Shown here: positions 37,214-48,527 of the stretch, one piece after another
Layout of the letters: every line of letters starts with the position of its first letter
Position numbering within the stretch: the stretch's first letter is position 1
Assembly (NCBI GenBank): GCA_003049485.1
Contig: PYST01000017.1
Location: forward strand, 165,449-229,448
Origin: Ophioceras dolichostomum
Taxonomy: Eukaryota > Ascomycota > Sordariomycetes > Magnaporthales > Ophioceraceae
Length of the DNA stretch: 64,000 nt
Reading direction: 5' to 3'
The notes under the pieces: generated by a model
What the model saw: the letters and a program-made list of their open reading frames with translations, nothing else
Databases searched by the model: none
What the model was told of the DNA's origin: nothing
Translations under genes and position numbers: made by a program

Positions 37214-38177
37214 TGTGTCTGTCGTCTGGTCTCCCTTTATTCCTCTATTCCCTTCGCCGAGCTCCCTTCAACTTTCCCCTCCAATGATTTGTTTTGGGGA
37301 ACTGGGGGGTATCGGCAACGGTCGGGGTGTTGCTTTTTCGAGCGAGGGCGCGGGCGGATGGGTGCATGTGGAACACTTGGTTGACTTCCCGTTTGCAGCT
37401 GCCAGCCGTCCAATCGTCCTCGTCGGGAGCTTGGAGGTACCTTGGCAGTTGAAGTCGTAGCTGAAGAACTAGCTCGAAGGAAGATGCCGTTGCATCATCG
37501 GAGGTTCGAAGCTTCAAGCTTGCGACCACGTGACCCTTGCGGCAGAATCGCTGGCGGTGAGGCTCGAAAAGGCTTAACGTCCGACGCGGACCGCCATCGA
37601 TCTGGTCTTACCGTTCTTACCCCGGACTTATGCGGTCGAGTTTGCGCGCCAAGGCAACGTCATTTTGGGTGAGCTTGAACAGCTGGTTGATAGTTTAAGA
37701 CCTTTTCGTTTTCCATTCCCTGCTTTTCCACTGCGCCCACGACCTGAAGCTCTACCTCATTGCAAGCACGTTATACACCTTCGCGGCATCGATCATCCGC
37801 TTACACATACATTTGCGTGTGGGAGATGCCAGCTGGAGCTTGATGCTGGCCAACCGTCCCTCCAAGCCACATTGCGACTTTCATCGATCTATTTCTTCCT
37901 CGTGTCTAGGCCGGCCCTACGCCACCACCCACGCCTCCGACAGTCGGCCACCCGAAGCATATCTTTTCGTGTACAACATACAACGTCCCGCCAGTGGCGC
38001 TCCTTGCTCCCGGTCGAAAGAACGCCGTCCCGTCTGATCCGCTTCAGCCCACTCACATCGCTATCGTCAGCCACCGAGAGGAGAAGAGAGTGAGACGTTG
38101 GGAAAACTCGCATGCGCCGAAGCGTATAGTACGCCAAGGGAGGAAGCAGTAGGAGGCGGAAGAGGAGGAAGAGGAAG
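37214..38177. promoter_or_regulatory. Divergent promoter region, Coa6 and Sys1
   Basis: A 964-bp region between two divergent start codons with no credible gene of its own. A short uORF lies at 38112-38129 and a purine-rich (GGA/AGG) stretch directly precedes the Sys1 ATG. Confidence 0.6.
38112..38129 (+). other. Short uORF upstream of Sys1
   Basis: ATG, four codons and TAG, ending 48 nt before the Sys1 ATG. Probably inside the leader, given the distance. Confidence 0.4.
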
Positions 38178-39005
38178 ATGGCGCGACGCCGTCGACCGCC
38201 GCGCGCCGGCGCGCTGACGGAGCTGCCACCGCTTAAGATCCTCTCACAGATCGCCGCCCTGCAGGCCATGTACTACGCCGCAGCGCTGGTGCTGATGCTA
38301 TTCACCTCTCTGGTTTCCGGCAGGGGCTTCTCGCTGGGCCTCGTTTTCGGGTGGAACGGCGTCCGGGGCGACACGACCCAGGGGTGGCTGATGGCCTTCG
38401 TCTGGCTTCTCGATGGCGCGCTGATCGTGTATGTGCTTGCCCTCTTCCCTGGTCTAGCACATTTGTGCTCTGCCCTGTTTCTTGTCCTCTTCCGTTCAAC
38501 ACCCCACATGCAGTAGTCTGTTGTGATTCCTCATTATACTGACGAGAAACCCTTTGCCGCTCTTTCTAGATCTCTCGGACTGGTCATAATAGTCATGCGC
38601 TCCAAGCTCGTCCTCGATTTCGCCATCTCCCTACACGTAATACATCTCATCGTCACGTTCCTGTACTCCGGCCAGCTGCCCCGGCACGCCATGTGGTGGC
38701 TGACCATGGCCGTCTCGAGCGCCCTGGCTGTGGCGTTGGGTACATGGGGATGTCAGTACCGCGAGCTCAAGCCCATCTCATTTGGTGGGGGCGGCGGCGG
38801 TGCCACGAACAACCCGTCGAGTGGGAACGCCGCAGGTAGCGGCAACGGCGAAGGGAGCAGTAGTGCTGGTGGCGGTGCGGATGGAGGGGATGAAGAACAG
38901 GGCTTCCCGAGAGGGAGAGGGAGGGGTAGGGGGAAGGACAGTAGGGGAGAGTACGAAATGGTCCGGATGAATGGTACTTCGGAAGCAGAGGGGACCGTCA
39001 GATAG
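38178..39005 (+). CDS. SYS1: Golgi membrane protein Sys1
   Basis: Sys1 is an integral Golgi protein that recruits the acetylated GTPase Arl3/ARFRP1 and so golgin tethers. Exons 38178-38428 and 38570-39005 give 228 residues. Four hydrophobic segments are visible: MYYAAALVLMLFTSLVSG, WLMAFVWLLDGALIV with the following SLGLVIIV, AISLHVIHLIVTFLYSG, and MWWLTMAVSSALAVALGTWGC. The closing CQYRELKPISF matches the family signature before the cytosolic tail. The Arg-rich N-terminus and Gly/Ser/Glu-rich tail (about 175-228) are fungal elaborations. The intron has donor GTATGT and acceptor TAG. Confidence 0.93.
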
Positions 39006-40070
39006 AGACGTGTGACGGTAGCTGTTATTGAGACCGTCTGCGTGTTTGGTATCGGACGCTGCTGCTGCTCTAGCCTCTTATTTGTTTGTTCCCCTTGGGT
39101 TGGTCCATCTGACTTCGAATCCGTTCTTGTGGCATCGCTTGGCGTTACGGCTGTATGAGTAGTCGATAGACCCTATAGACCGGGAAGAAAAACCCCGACG
39201 TATGTTCCCAGGGCATAACCCAGATATATAATGATCACTCCTTGCTTCTCTTTGTATCCGCACGGCCGCTTCGCGCCCATCTCATTCGACAGACGTGCTA
39301 CCTAGAGTAGGTAGGTAGGTCTGCAGAGATTGGGCTAGCTGTTGGTTTTTTGAACTAGCAACGAGGACACCGATAAGCCGTGGGCCGCCGTCGAAGCCAT
39401 CTCTCCGTCTGTTGCTAGAAAGACAAGGCTGGAATGTTGAAAGCGAGACACCCCCCACCAAATACGCTGGTTTTTTTTTAACCGATGATAGTTTCGTCAT
39501 TGCTGCCCGCTTCCCTTTATTTGTTTGAGGACATCGTTCTTTTGTACCACCAGTAAACCTTTCCTGGCCACGGGAGGATGTCGGCGAGCGGCTGCATCGA
39601 CTGAGAAGGCAGAGCAGGTAGGCATCATTCCAAGGACCCAAAACCTAAACAAGCCAGAGACAAAACCACTCGAAGCCACAAATCTTACGAAGTGAGATCG
39701 GAAAGGCCGAGAAATAATACACTTGTACTCCATCGATCACACCGAACTCGGAGCAGTCAGGATCGGGAGCCCTGGAGGTGTGCCGTGCCCTCACCGACTT
39801 TTCCACTTTGACCCCTGAAGTTGGGCGGAACTGTATGCATCCATGCGTCGCACTGTAGAATTACGCGGCGGTGACTCATGCGGTGAGGGCTGGCACCGCC
39901 CACTCGCACCGTGTAACGTAGCAGCTGAATTCCCCCCTGCTTTATATCCCCGGCTCGTCGGTCACTCCTTATTTACTTGCCCCAACGCGCTCTTAGAATC
40001 ATGTTCTTTTGGTTTTTGTGCTGGGGAACGATTGCAGTTTTTGGTTTTTGCTTCAGGCTTTGTTTTTCAA
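39006..40070. other. Intergenic region
   Basis: No supported gene. A GGTAGGT-type palindrome lies at 39298-39320. A TATA-like TTTATAT lies at 39941-39947, about 125 bp before the next ATG. An out-of-frame ATG at 40001 opens a frame overlapping the next gene, so transcription probably starts downstream of it. Confidence 0.5.
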
Positions 40071-40750
40071 ATGGGCTCTCTAGTAGAGTCGAGGATACCA
40101 TGTCCCCCTGGCGGCGGGCTCTCGTCTCCAAGACTGCTGCTCCGTGGAGCGAGAGAGGGAGACGCAGCAGAGTTACACAAGGCGTTCAGCGATCCTGAAG
40201 TCATGAGATACTGGTGAGGCATGGCTCTCTGGCTTTTGCCAACTTGGCCTTCTTCCCTCTTCCTGTCCCCTTGCTAACGACTCGGTTGGACAATAATATG
40301 TGGTGAAGGTCAACTTTACCGCATCAAGACCTTGCCACTACCGAAAAATGGGTGCAAGGGATGGCCGAAGCGCCCTGCAACGGGACGACGGATTTCGTGG
40401 TCTGTCTGAAGGATCCGAGCGAGGGCTACTCCCGTCCCGTGGGCAAGATGGGCGTGTGGCGAGACCAGGAGATCGGATTCCTGCTCTCGAGGTCCTGCTG
40501 GGGCCAGGGGCTAGCTAGGGAAGGGTTGGGCTTGGTGCTGCAGCACCTGTTCGTGGACCTGCGATTCGAGGACGTCGTTGCTGACGTCGACCCGCGGAAC
40601 GAGGCCTGCTTGGGGTTCCTCCGGAAGATGGGCTTCGAAGTGTACGACGCGCAAGAGAGGACGTTCCAGGTCGGAGAGGAGTGGGTTGATAGCACCTACT
40701 TGAGGCTGACTAGGAAGAGGTGGGAAATGAGGTGTGGCGTAAGGAGTTGA
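40071..40750 (+). CDS. GNAT-family N-acetyltransferase (RimJ/RimL-like)
   Basis: Probably transfers acetyl from acetyl-CoA to an amine; the substrate is unknown. Exons 40071-40213 and 40309-40750 give 194 residues. The opening RLLLRGAREGDAAELHKAFSDPEVMRYW is the standard start of the RimJ-like (Acetyltransf_3) group. VWRDQEIGFLLSRSCWGQGLAREGL (about 95-118) contains the acetyl-CoA pyrophosphate-binding loop, and VDPRNEACLGFLRKMGFE is the C-terminal strand-helix with the conserved Asn. The intron has donor GTGAGG, a CTAAC branch point at 40273 and an AAG acceptor. An earlier in-frame ATG at 39843 would add 76 residues of poor composition and was not chosen. Confidence 0.88.
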
Positions 40751-42822
40751 TATTGAGCAAAAGGGACTGCTGGCCACCGTTGCCGTCAGTGAGTTTTGAG
40801 CGTGGCGCTGGATCTGTTTTGATAGATGAGGGCACCGTAGGGACGCGGCGTGAAACGTGCACTGAGGATTGGGATAAAATGTGGAAACTTGTATTTGGTA
40901 ATATTGCGTGTATTGTTGAGATAGACCCGGGCAGCTGTGTGAGAGAATCCAAACCATCAAATCACACCTTGCTTGGATAGGAGGGTAGATATCGCGACGG
41001 GGAAACCCATTTGCCATAATCAGCAGGAGAGAGGACACACGTGAGGACACAGGGGTCGCTCCTGGGTTCGCTGTCCTCCAGGCTTGAGAAATACAAGTGG
41101 CCACTGGGGACCGTATTGTCGGAGCCCCGAAAGGCCAAAACCAACGAATGAGGACGGTGAAAAGACGAGATTCTGATTGAAGCAGGAAAGTCTCAGGCAG
41201 TGAGAGGTTCGTGAACAAAATGTCCAAAAGAGATTGACGATTCTAGTAAGCAGTGCAGATAGAATTCAGCTCGGAAAATTCTAAGCGATGCAGAACCTGA
41301 ATCGCTTCTGTGGCCGCTACGCGCCTCCTCTTGCCTCCTTCCTCCTCATTTTCTCGGCAAGAAAGAAGAGGAGATTCCGAGATGATGTTGGGGTAAAGGA
41401 GGACCCCAGTTGAGACCCAAACTTTCCTCGGTGCCAAAACCCCAACAAAGACAAGCTCCTAGGTTCCTCCCGAGGCCCCAAACCCCAAAAAGGCATCCAT
41501 GTCGCAAGGCTCGGTATTACAACCGAGTGCGGGTTGGTTGATCGGGGATGAATCAGGGCCATGGGAAGGCTCAGCGAAGCCTCGAGGCGATGATGGCAAA
41601 GTGATGATGATCCGCGACCTAGTAGCCCAATTAATTACAAAGCACTTCACAGCACGTTTCCTGTCCAAATCTCCCAAGGCTTCGTTCAACTGGTTCTCAT
41701 CTAGACGCCTGATGGCTAGTCGTAATGCTACCGCTCGACGTACAATCATGCGACAGCAGAGGATGCGGCCGAAGAAGTCGCGATCGATCTGAAGTATTCA
41801 AAGATGAGAGAAGCGTCTAGGGTGTGCTCCCTGTTCATATGCCTGACGCTCCAGGCCTTTACAGGGGGCGCAGCGCTAAGCATACCAAGCAACAGGGGGC
41901 CATACCAGCATGCGGCCTGGTTCGTCCAAGCTTGAGTGAGCCCCACATGCCGATTTAGGGCTGGCAGCGAACATGCGATGAGGCTCTGAAACTCGGTTCA
42001 ACGCGATCTGCGGCTCTCGCCGTCTCAAGTTGGTGCATCACCCACGCTTCAACTTTTTTCTGAAGGCATCCCAGTACTGGTTGAGCCCAGCAGCCAGGTT
42101 CCCACGGTGCCTAACCGAACCAGCCGAGCAAAGAACAGACGCAAACGAGGCACGGCAGGGACGATCTCATCTCATCCCAGGGAAGTACGAATCAAGACCC
42201 TTGCCTCCCATCATGGCCTACCAGACATCAGATGCCAAGGCCGTCTCTCCCATCTGACAGTTGCTTCACCAGTGAGTGCATGAAGCTGAGGGACGTTGCA
42301 GAGCAGATTGCTCGCACATCATGATGCGCATCGACGACAAGGGGCTCTTCGACGGGCAAGGGGAAAGGTACCCCAAGCTTAGAGGCAGCAAGGTAGGATG
42401 GTACCTGGGCTTTGTTCGGAGTCCGGACAACGTCAAGACCTGGTTCACATGGCGAGGGAGCTTTTTCGTCCTAGCTCGGTCTCGCCCTCGGCTGCCCGCT
42501 CCCGCTGATGATCATCACGACGGTATAAGTATGGGGTCGATCGCCCACCAAACATCCTTGGCCCTTTCTCTCTCTTGTCCTACCACCATCCATCGTCATC
42601 GTCGTCGTCGTCGGGAGCCCTTTTTGGCACGTTCATTTCTTTTTCTATTCTTCGCTCTTTCTACCCTAGCTCTGTGAGCTGTTCCATTCTTTCGCTCCTT
42701 TACAGGACAACATTTGCTACCAGCTAACCGGCTACTTTTGAACATTCTCTTCGTGAGAGCTCTGTCTCATTCCTTCTTTTTTGACAACAATTTTTGACAT
42801 ATCCCTCTTTTTTATATACAAA
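40751..42822. other. Intergenic region
   Basis: No supported gene in 2 kb. A TATA-like TATAAGTA lies near 42525, about 300 bp upstream of the next ATG, and the leader from 42560 on is C/T-rich. Confidence 0.55.
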
Positions 42823-43957
42823 ATGAAGGCCAACACTCTCGTCCTCCTTACCACTCTCCTTTCCGTCGTCGCCGCCAACCCTCATGGCGGGAAGGTGAAG
42901 ACCAACAAGGCTAAGGCCAAGGGCAATGCCAACGCCAACGCCAACGCCGCCGAGTGCGCGGCTCTCACGACCTCGACGTCTTCTTGTACGGTCATCACGA
43001 CGACCATCGTCCAGGCCGCTGCTGCCACCAACACCGGCGCCGCGGCCACTGCCACCCCTGCCGCCTCTGGTAAGTTCATAGCACTTCTCTCTACTTCCCC
43101 TATCTTTACTCTCTGCCCCTTCAGCCAGTGCGGGGCCCAAACTACCTCCGAACCTACTCCTAGGATCTTGGCTGACGACATACCCCCACACAGGAACCAA
43201 CATCCAGAAGTTCACCGGCACGCTCGGCGGCGCCCCTCCGCCCGTGATTTCCGGTACGGGCAACCGGCCCTTCAGCGTCAACGGCAACACCTTCGTGGGC
43301 GCCGGTGCGGCGCTCGGCCGCTCCTGCGACATCCAGCATAACGCGTGCGCCAACGCGGCCAACAGCGGCGCCCTGGCTGGAGGCGTCGGCCAGTGCGAGA
43401 CGCAGCTGACGCAGTGCAAGAACGCCAACATCCTGGCCCGCCGCCGCCAGGCCCGCCGCGCCGCGGCGCGCAGGAACCTCCAGAAGCGCCAGCAGGCGGG
43501 TGACTTCGGCTCGTGCTCGAACCCGACCATCGTCTTCAAGGAGGGGCTCGACGGCCGCAACCAGGCCGCGTTCATCGCCGAGAACCAGGCCGACTTCAAC
43601 CACGGCTCGGCTCTGAACATCGGCGTCATCGCGGGCTTCATCTGCCAGCGCCTGGGCTCCCCCTGCAACGCGCCCGCGGACGTCCAGGCGAGCTGCTCGT
43701 CCGCCAGCGCGGCGGCGGTGGCGACTACCCAGAACCAGGCTGCTGCTGATGCGTTCAACCTCATCCTTGCTGGTGGTGCTGGGGGTGGCGCTGCGGCTGC
43801 TTCTCCGACCGCGACTGCGACGGCGTCGCCGGTTGGGAACAACAACAGCAACAATAACAACCAGGAGTGCTCTGTGGCCCCTGCTACGACGGCTGCTCCG
43901 GCTCTTGCAACGACGGCCCTTGAAACGGTCGTGATGACCATCACCTCTTGCACTTAG
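42823..43957 (+). CDS. Secreted Ala/Asn/Thr-rich cysteine-containing protein with basic sites
   Basis: No enzyme family recognised. Exons 42823-43069 and 43194-43957 give 336 residues. Residues 1-18 are a clear signal peptide (MKANTLVLLTTLLSVVAA). An Asn/Ala/Lys and Thr/Ala-rich stretch follows, then a conserved-looking module TGTLGGAPPPVISGTGNRPF with FSVNGNTFV and CDIQHNACANAANSG...GQC, found in hypothetical secreted proteins of many fungi. A strongly basic stretch at about 164-182 (RRR, ARR, ARR, QKR) offers several Kex2-type sites. It is followed by a second Cys module (CSNPTIVF, CQRLGSPCNAP) and a low-complexity Ala/Thr tail. Maturation into two parts is an inference. There is no GPI-type hydrophobic tail. 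Confidence 0.8.
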
Positions 43958-44596
43958 AGGGAGCTTCTCATGGCGCGAGGGATAGCTGTACGATAGCCTG
44001 ATGGGGCATCTGCTCGTTGTTGACGCTGTGTTATGTCTTTAGGCGCCTGATGCTAGGATAGGGGACTGTAGTCGTGTATTACCACTCGACGACCATCAAT
44101 ATGACTGACGAATACCTGGAGCACTTGTCCGCGTCCCTTTTGCCATGAATGTATGTGCTTGTGTCGTTTCGGCTACTACCGCACCCAACGCAACCTTTTC
44201 CATTTCCTTCCCGAAGGCTGCGATGCGTAGAGCGGGGCTTCAATTTTCTTGCATCCAATTGGAGATAACCGGTGCTGTGACATGTTCGGATAGGTAGAGA
44301 TCTCTGTACGGATGTACCAGCTAGTGTGCTACCTGCCACAGGTACATGGCGGGGACCGGCTGCATGGCACCAATCACGCCTCAATGCCTCAATGAGGAAT
44401 CAGGCTGGCTGTTGCCTAAACTGCCTAAAGTACTAAGAAATGTGTAGGTCGAGGCTGGAGCATAAACCAGGGTTTATTATCGTGGCTAGTGCCCTCTATT
44501 CTCGACGACTCAAAGTTAACGCGGCTAATCTCAGCGTTGATTTGCCCAGAGAAAGCAAGATTACAAGCTCAGCTTCCAACACGCTCGAAAGCGACC
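43958..44596. other. Intergenic region
   Basis: The 3' flank of the secreted protein gene and the promoter of the HET gene. No separate gene seen. An in-frame upstream ATG at 44489 could extend the HET protein by 36 residues. Confidence 0.55.
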
Positions 44597-46909
44597 ATGA
44601 CGGACATGTGTGGAATCTGCGATAAGCTGTCTTCAATACTTCGAGGCGAGACTTTCCATCATGAAATCGTCCCCCTCTGTAGTCGTCTGGAGTACGAAGA
44701 ACAGGCGAATGTGTGCCAGACCTGCAGGGACGTTATGGTTCACATGAAGCACCAGGACGTATTCAACGTATGGTGGAAGGGTTCTCGCACACACACTTTT
44801 GTCCATCTTACCAGCATGGCAACCTTCTGGTCTTTGTCGCTTTCTTACAGTCACGAGGACTACGTCCACGGCACGGAGAGGAATCCTGAGAGCTACTTTC
44901 TCCGGTTCAGACGAGGCGGTCGAACCACAAACTGGCAGGGTCTCAGGGTCCGCAGTAAGGGGCGCTCAAACACGAACGAGGTGCCATCAGCCTTCGTCAA
45001 CCCGGACCACGTCGACTATGACATGGTGAAAAGGTGGCTCGCCCATTGTGAACAACACCACTCGGGCGAATGTCACTCTATCCGGGATCCGTGGAAACGG
45101 CTGGAGGCGGCAATGGATCTACTCCTTGTGGATGTCGATCAAGAAAGACTTGTCAGAGTTGTGGAGCCGCCTTCTTACCTCGCCCTGAGCTATGTCTGGG
45201 GTCAAGAGGCGAGGCCACTTCGGACCTGCCGAAGCAACATCGACGAGCTTGTAGCGCCTGGGTCGCTGGCCCCGGGGTCGCCGCTTGGAAGGAGGCTACC
45301 TCGAACGCTCCGGGACGCGATGACGGTGACCAAACGGCTTGGCCTGTCACATCTATGGATCGACCGACTCTGCATCGTGCAGGACGACGAGGAGAACATG
45401 CGCCACGCCATTGCAAGTATGGCATCGATATACGCAAATTCGCTTATCACCATCATCGCCTCCGAAGGGGACGATGCGAACGGCCTCCCAGGTGTCAGTA
45501 GCCCGGCCTCAAGCACGACGAGAGAATCGCCGACAAGGCTGAGATGGACGCGACAGACATTGTCTCTGCCGCACGGGGTCGAGCTCGTCCTCGATCCTGA
45601 CTTGGGAGCGTTAAACGACTTGTCTGCGAATTATCTCCGTCGAGGATGGACGATGCAAGAGCAGAGGCTGTCGACAAGGACTTTGCGGCTAACCAGCTGG
45701 GGCGCGATATGGTCTTGCCGGCGCATTTATTTCGATGAATCGCAGGACGATGAAAAGGCTCGGAGTGTTGAGGTCAAAGATCCTTTCCACGACGGCCCGA
45801 TACCCATGACACTCTACGGCAGGCATCCAAACGAATTTGGCTACTCTCTCGACGTGGAAGCCTACTGTCGACGACTGCTCACGCGCCAGGAAGATGTAAT
45901 CAACGCATTCTCAGCCCTGATGTACGTCACAGGGCGTGCGATGCCGGGCGGCGTCTTCTATGGCCTGCCCGAGATGCGCATCGATGGCATGCTCCTCTGG
46001 CAGCCGTGTGTACCACTTCAACGGCGCATGTCGGATACCACGGGGGAGGCATTGGATCTCGTCCCGTCCTGGTCGTTTCTTGCCTGGCAGGGCGTCATCG
46101 ACATGGGTATTTGGCGGGACCTGCTCGAGGGTTCTTTTTGGCGTATCTTGCGATGCGTCCAGTACTTTAAAGTGGATAGGCGCACGGGGCTTCGGACCGC
46201 CCTGGCCCGCCAGTACTACGAAGGAGGCACGAAAGTGCAACCGAAAACGGAAGACCCGGCAGCGCCGATGAGCCGCCGAGCGGGATTCGACTTTGGATGC
46301 CGTGAACCCAAGTGGGCGTTAAACAGGGACGTCCCAACTCACGAGCAGGTGGTGGCCCCGGCGTCTAAGTGGCACCCGGTCCTGGAACTCCGGACGAGAC
46401 ATGCGAGATGCAGGACTGGCGGCGTCATCGCCGACGCCTGGGATGAGTACAAGGACACACGGAAGACCTACGGGCTCTGCTTAGACGTCAGTCTCGTAAG
46501 CCAGCACGAAGAAGAAAAAAATGCCGATGAGAACGCGCATATTGTGGGCTCCATTAGAACGAACGTTTCAAACGTGGCAGAGGCACCCTGTTGGGAGACC
46601 ATCGAGCTCATCTGCTTGTCGAAAGGCCGGTGGGACGAGCTTCCGGAGGCGGCGGGCCCTTTTGGGCGAGAAGCCTCCGCCTGCATCGAACAGACCGTCT
46701 GGCATCGAGACTGTCCTCCCTACCACGACGGCGGCACCCCGGAAAGCGTCGGCTGCAAGGTGGACCCGAAGACTCGGGATTTCTACAACGTCATGTGGAT
46801 AGGCTGGGACGGGAAAGGCACCGCGTACCGCAAGGGGGTAGGTCGCGTGCTTGCGAGCTACTGGGACGAGGAGTTGGAGACGGAGGAGATCGATGTCAGA
46901 CTGGGGTAG
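44597..46909 (+). CDS. HET-domain (heterokaryon incompatibility-type) protein
   Basis: A single-exon gene of 770 residues. The HET domain at about 194-350 shows its three blocks: YLALSYVWGQ, LPRTLRDAMTVTKRLGLSHLWIDRLCIVQDD with SMASIYANSLITIIA, and RRGWTMQEQRLS. HET domains are TIR-like and trigger regulated cell death in non-self recognition; most family members have no proven partner. Before the domain there is a Cys-rich start (MCGIC and CQTC) that could bind zinc, seen in many such proteins. The C-terminal 400 residues have no motif I can name. I chose ATG 44597 (context GACCATGA) because the Cys-rich start follows directly; ATG 44489 would add 36 residues. Confidence 0.9.
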   Translation: MTDMCGICDKLSSILRGETFHHEIVPLCSRLEYEEQANVCQTCRDVMVHMKHQDVFNVWWKGSRTHTFVHLTSMATFWSLSLSYSHEDYVHGTERNPESYFLRFRRGGRTTNWQGLRVRSKGRSNTNEVPSAFVNPDHVDYDMVKRWLAHCEQHHSGECHSIRDPWKRLEAAMDLLLVDVDQERLVRVVEPPSYLALSYVWGQEARPLRTCRSNIDELVAPGSLAPGSPLGRRLPRTLRDAMTVTKRLGLSHLWIDRLCIVQDDEENMRHAIASMASIYANSLITIIASEGDDANGLPGVSSPASSTTRESPTRLRWTRQTLSLPHGVELVLDPDLGALNDLSANYLRRGWTMQEQRLSTRTLRLTSWGAIWSCRRIYFDESQDDEKARSVEVKDPFHDGPIPMTLYGRHPNEFGYSLDVEAYCRRLLTRQEDVINAFSALMYVTGRAMPGGVFYGLPEMRIDGMLLWQPCVPLQRRMSDTTGEALDLVPSWSFLAWQGVIDMGIWRDLLEGSFWRILRCVQYFKVDRRTGLRTALARQYYEGGTKVQPKTEDPAAPMSRRAGFDFGCREPKWALNRDVPTHEQVVAPASKWHPVLELRTRHARCRTGGVIADAWDEYKDTRKTYGLCLDVSLVSQHEEEKNADENAHIVGSIRTNVSNVAEAPCWETIELICLSKGRWDELPEAAGPFGREASACIEQTVWHRDCPPYHDGGTPESVGCKVDPKTRDFYNVMWIGWDGKGTAYRKGVGRVLASYWDEELETEEIDVRLG

Positions 46910-48527
46910 TAGGAAACTGGACCGACCAAGCTGGACAAGGACGGACTGATGACTTACGACTTATGAACATATGCTCCAGGGAGAGGTGAATTGATGACTC
47001 CTTTTTATTTTGAACATCTTAGCCCCTACATATTCTCTCATCCGCCTCCCCCTCCCTCACATGCTCCAATAATGGCTCTACCACTGCAATATCGCCCGCG
47101 ATATCAAAGTCTCGAACGTAGATGATGTGCTCTCAAGATAGATCAGCTCAGGCCAAGCCAGAGGGCCAGAGCCCAGAGCTGTTTGCCTTCTCATGCCGGA
47201 TCATCCTGCTCATAAACACCATCATGCTGGCACTCGAACTTTGACCGTTTTCAGCTCCGTCAGGATCTCCCTGCCGGCCCGGCACACGTTCCCGGCGTTG
47301 CCGGGATAGACGGCACCACTGAGGCGGCACCTTGGACCTCTCCCTCCCCCGAGGCTCGGCTCGGGTGCTGCGCCGCTCCGGCTCCCATGACAAATAGGCC
47401 GATGTTGACCGGTGGTAGTCGAGACTGATGCCGTCGCCGTCGGCAATACTACGCTCGCGAAGACAGCCTCGCAGTCTCCACCAGGAGTGGGCTTTGGCAT
47501 TCCAGCACACTGTCCCAGCCTAGAGCGCCCTAGCCTTCGTGGCTGCCCTGACGACAAGAGTCGAGACGCCTTTCCTAGTTCTCCTGTATCCTGTAATCAC
47601 AGATGAGATATCACACCAGTGCGCCGCCAGCTGGCACGACCTACTTGCCAGGGGTCGTGAATGGAGGGAAGGGTGACTTATCACGTGGCACGGAGCTTCA
47701 AATCCGTGCCGTCACAACTGCGTAGACTGCATAGAAATGTTGATATTATTTTTTTTTTACTTTTCTTTTTACTTTTTGATCGGTTCGTCAACAATTCGGT
47801 TATGTTGGTTCAATTCCTCTTCACGAGCCTCGGTAACCCCACTGAAACTCAGCCGTTTTGCCAATGCGACCCATCGGATTGGCCTCGGGCTGCTGAGCTG
47901 GGGAAATGACATCAGCACCCCGGAGCAACAAGAACAGACGGGAGCTCCCATCCCAGAAGCTAATCGGATCACATGCCGCTCCTTACAGTACGACTTGTAC
48001 TAGGAGCGACTCTGGGGATTTGGGACATTCCGTGAGGGGCTGGGGAGGTCTGGTTCTCAACTGTTTGCGATCGTATCGCGGGGGTTACGCGGACAAGAGG
48101 CTGATAGGAATGTGCGCGTGACCGTCGCCGAATAAGGGCGGGCATGTTGAAACTGGAAAAGTGCGGCTCTGTTTCCTCAGTAGGAGTTTTGGCCCGTGGC
48201 CAGAGCGGGCCGCCACGTTGTGCCACCTTTGCGTCACATGTGAATTCCAAGAAAGCCGATATGAGCCGGAGCTCTGCCTACAAGTTCAGGACCATGGGCG
48301 TAGCCGAGTAGGAGCTGTCAATGAACAACGTGATCAAGAACTCTCTGGTCTTCTTTTTTTGAGTTTTCTGGTTTCTATTCTCACGAAGGCTTTTCTGTCA
48401 ACGGCGCCCCGGAGTAGAAGAACAACCAACCCTGTGCCCCCCACCTCCGCATTCTTCGGAGGGCTCACCTGTCGTTCCCAGCAACAACATTCCAGGGGGC
48501 TCCCGTCGGTGCCCGAAATCAGAAGCT
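46910..48527. other. Intergenic region
   Basis: No supported gene in 1.6 kb. A T run lies at 47748-47765, and the leader of the next gene starts near 48400. Confidence 0.55.

Noticed and set aside
39843..40070. Upstream in-frame extension of the GNAT gene
   Set aside because: Residues have poor composition and the family begins close to the ATG at 40071.
42724..43953. 409-residue frame antisense to the secreted protein gene
   Set aside because: A shadow frame; it crosses the intron and the sense strand has a signal peptide and consistent splicing.
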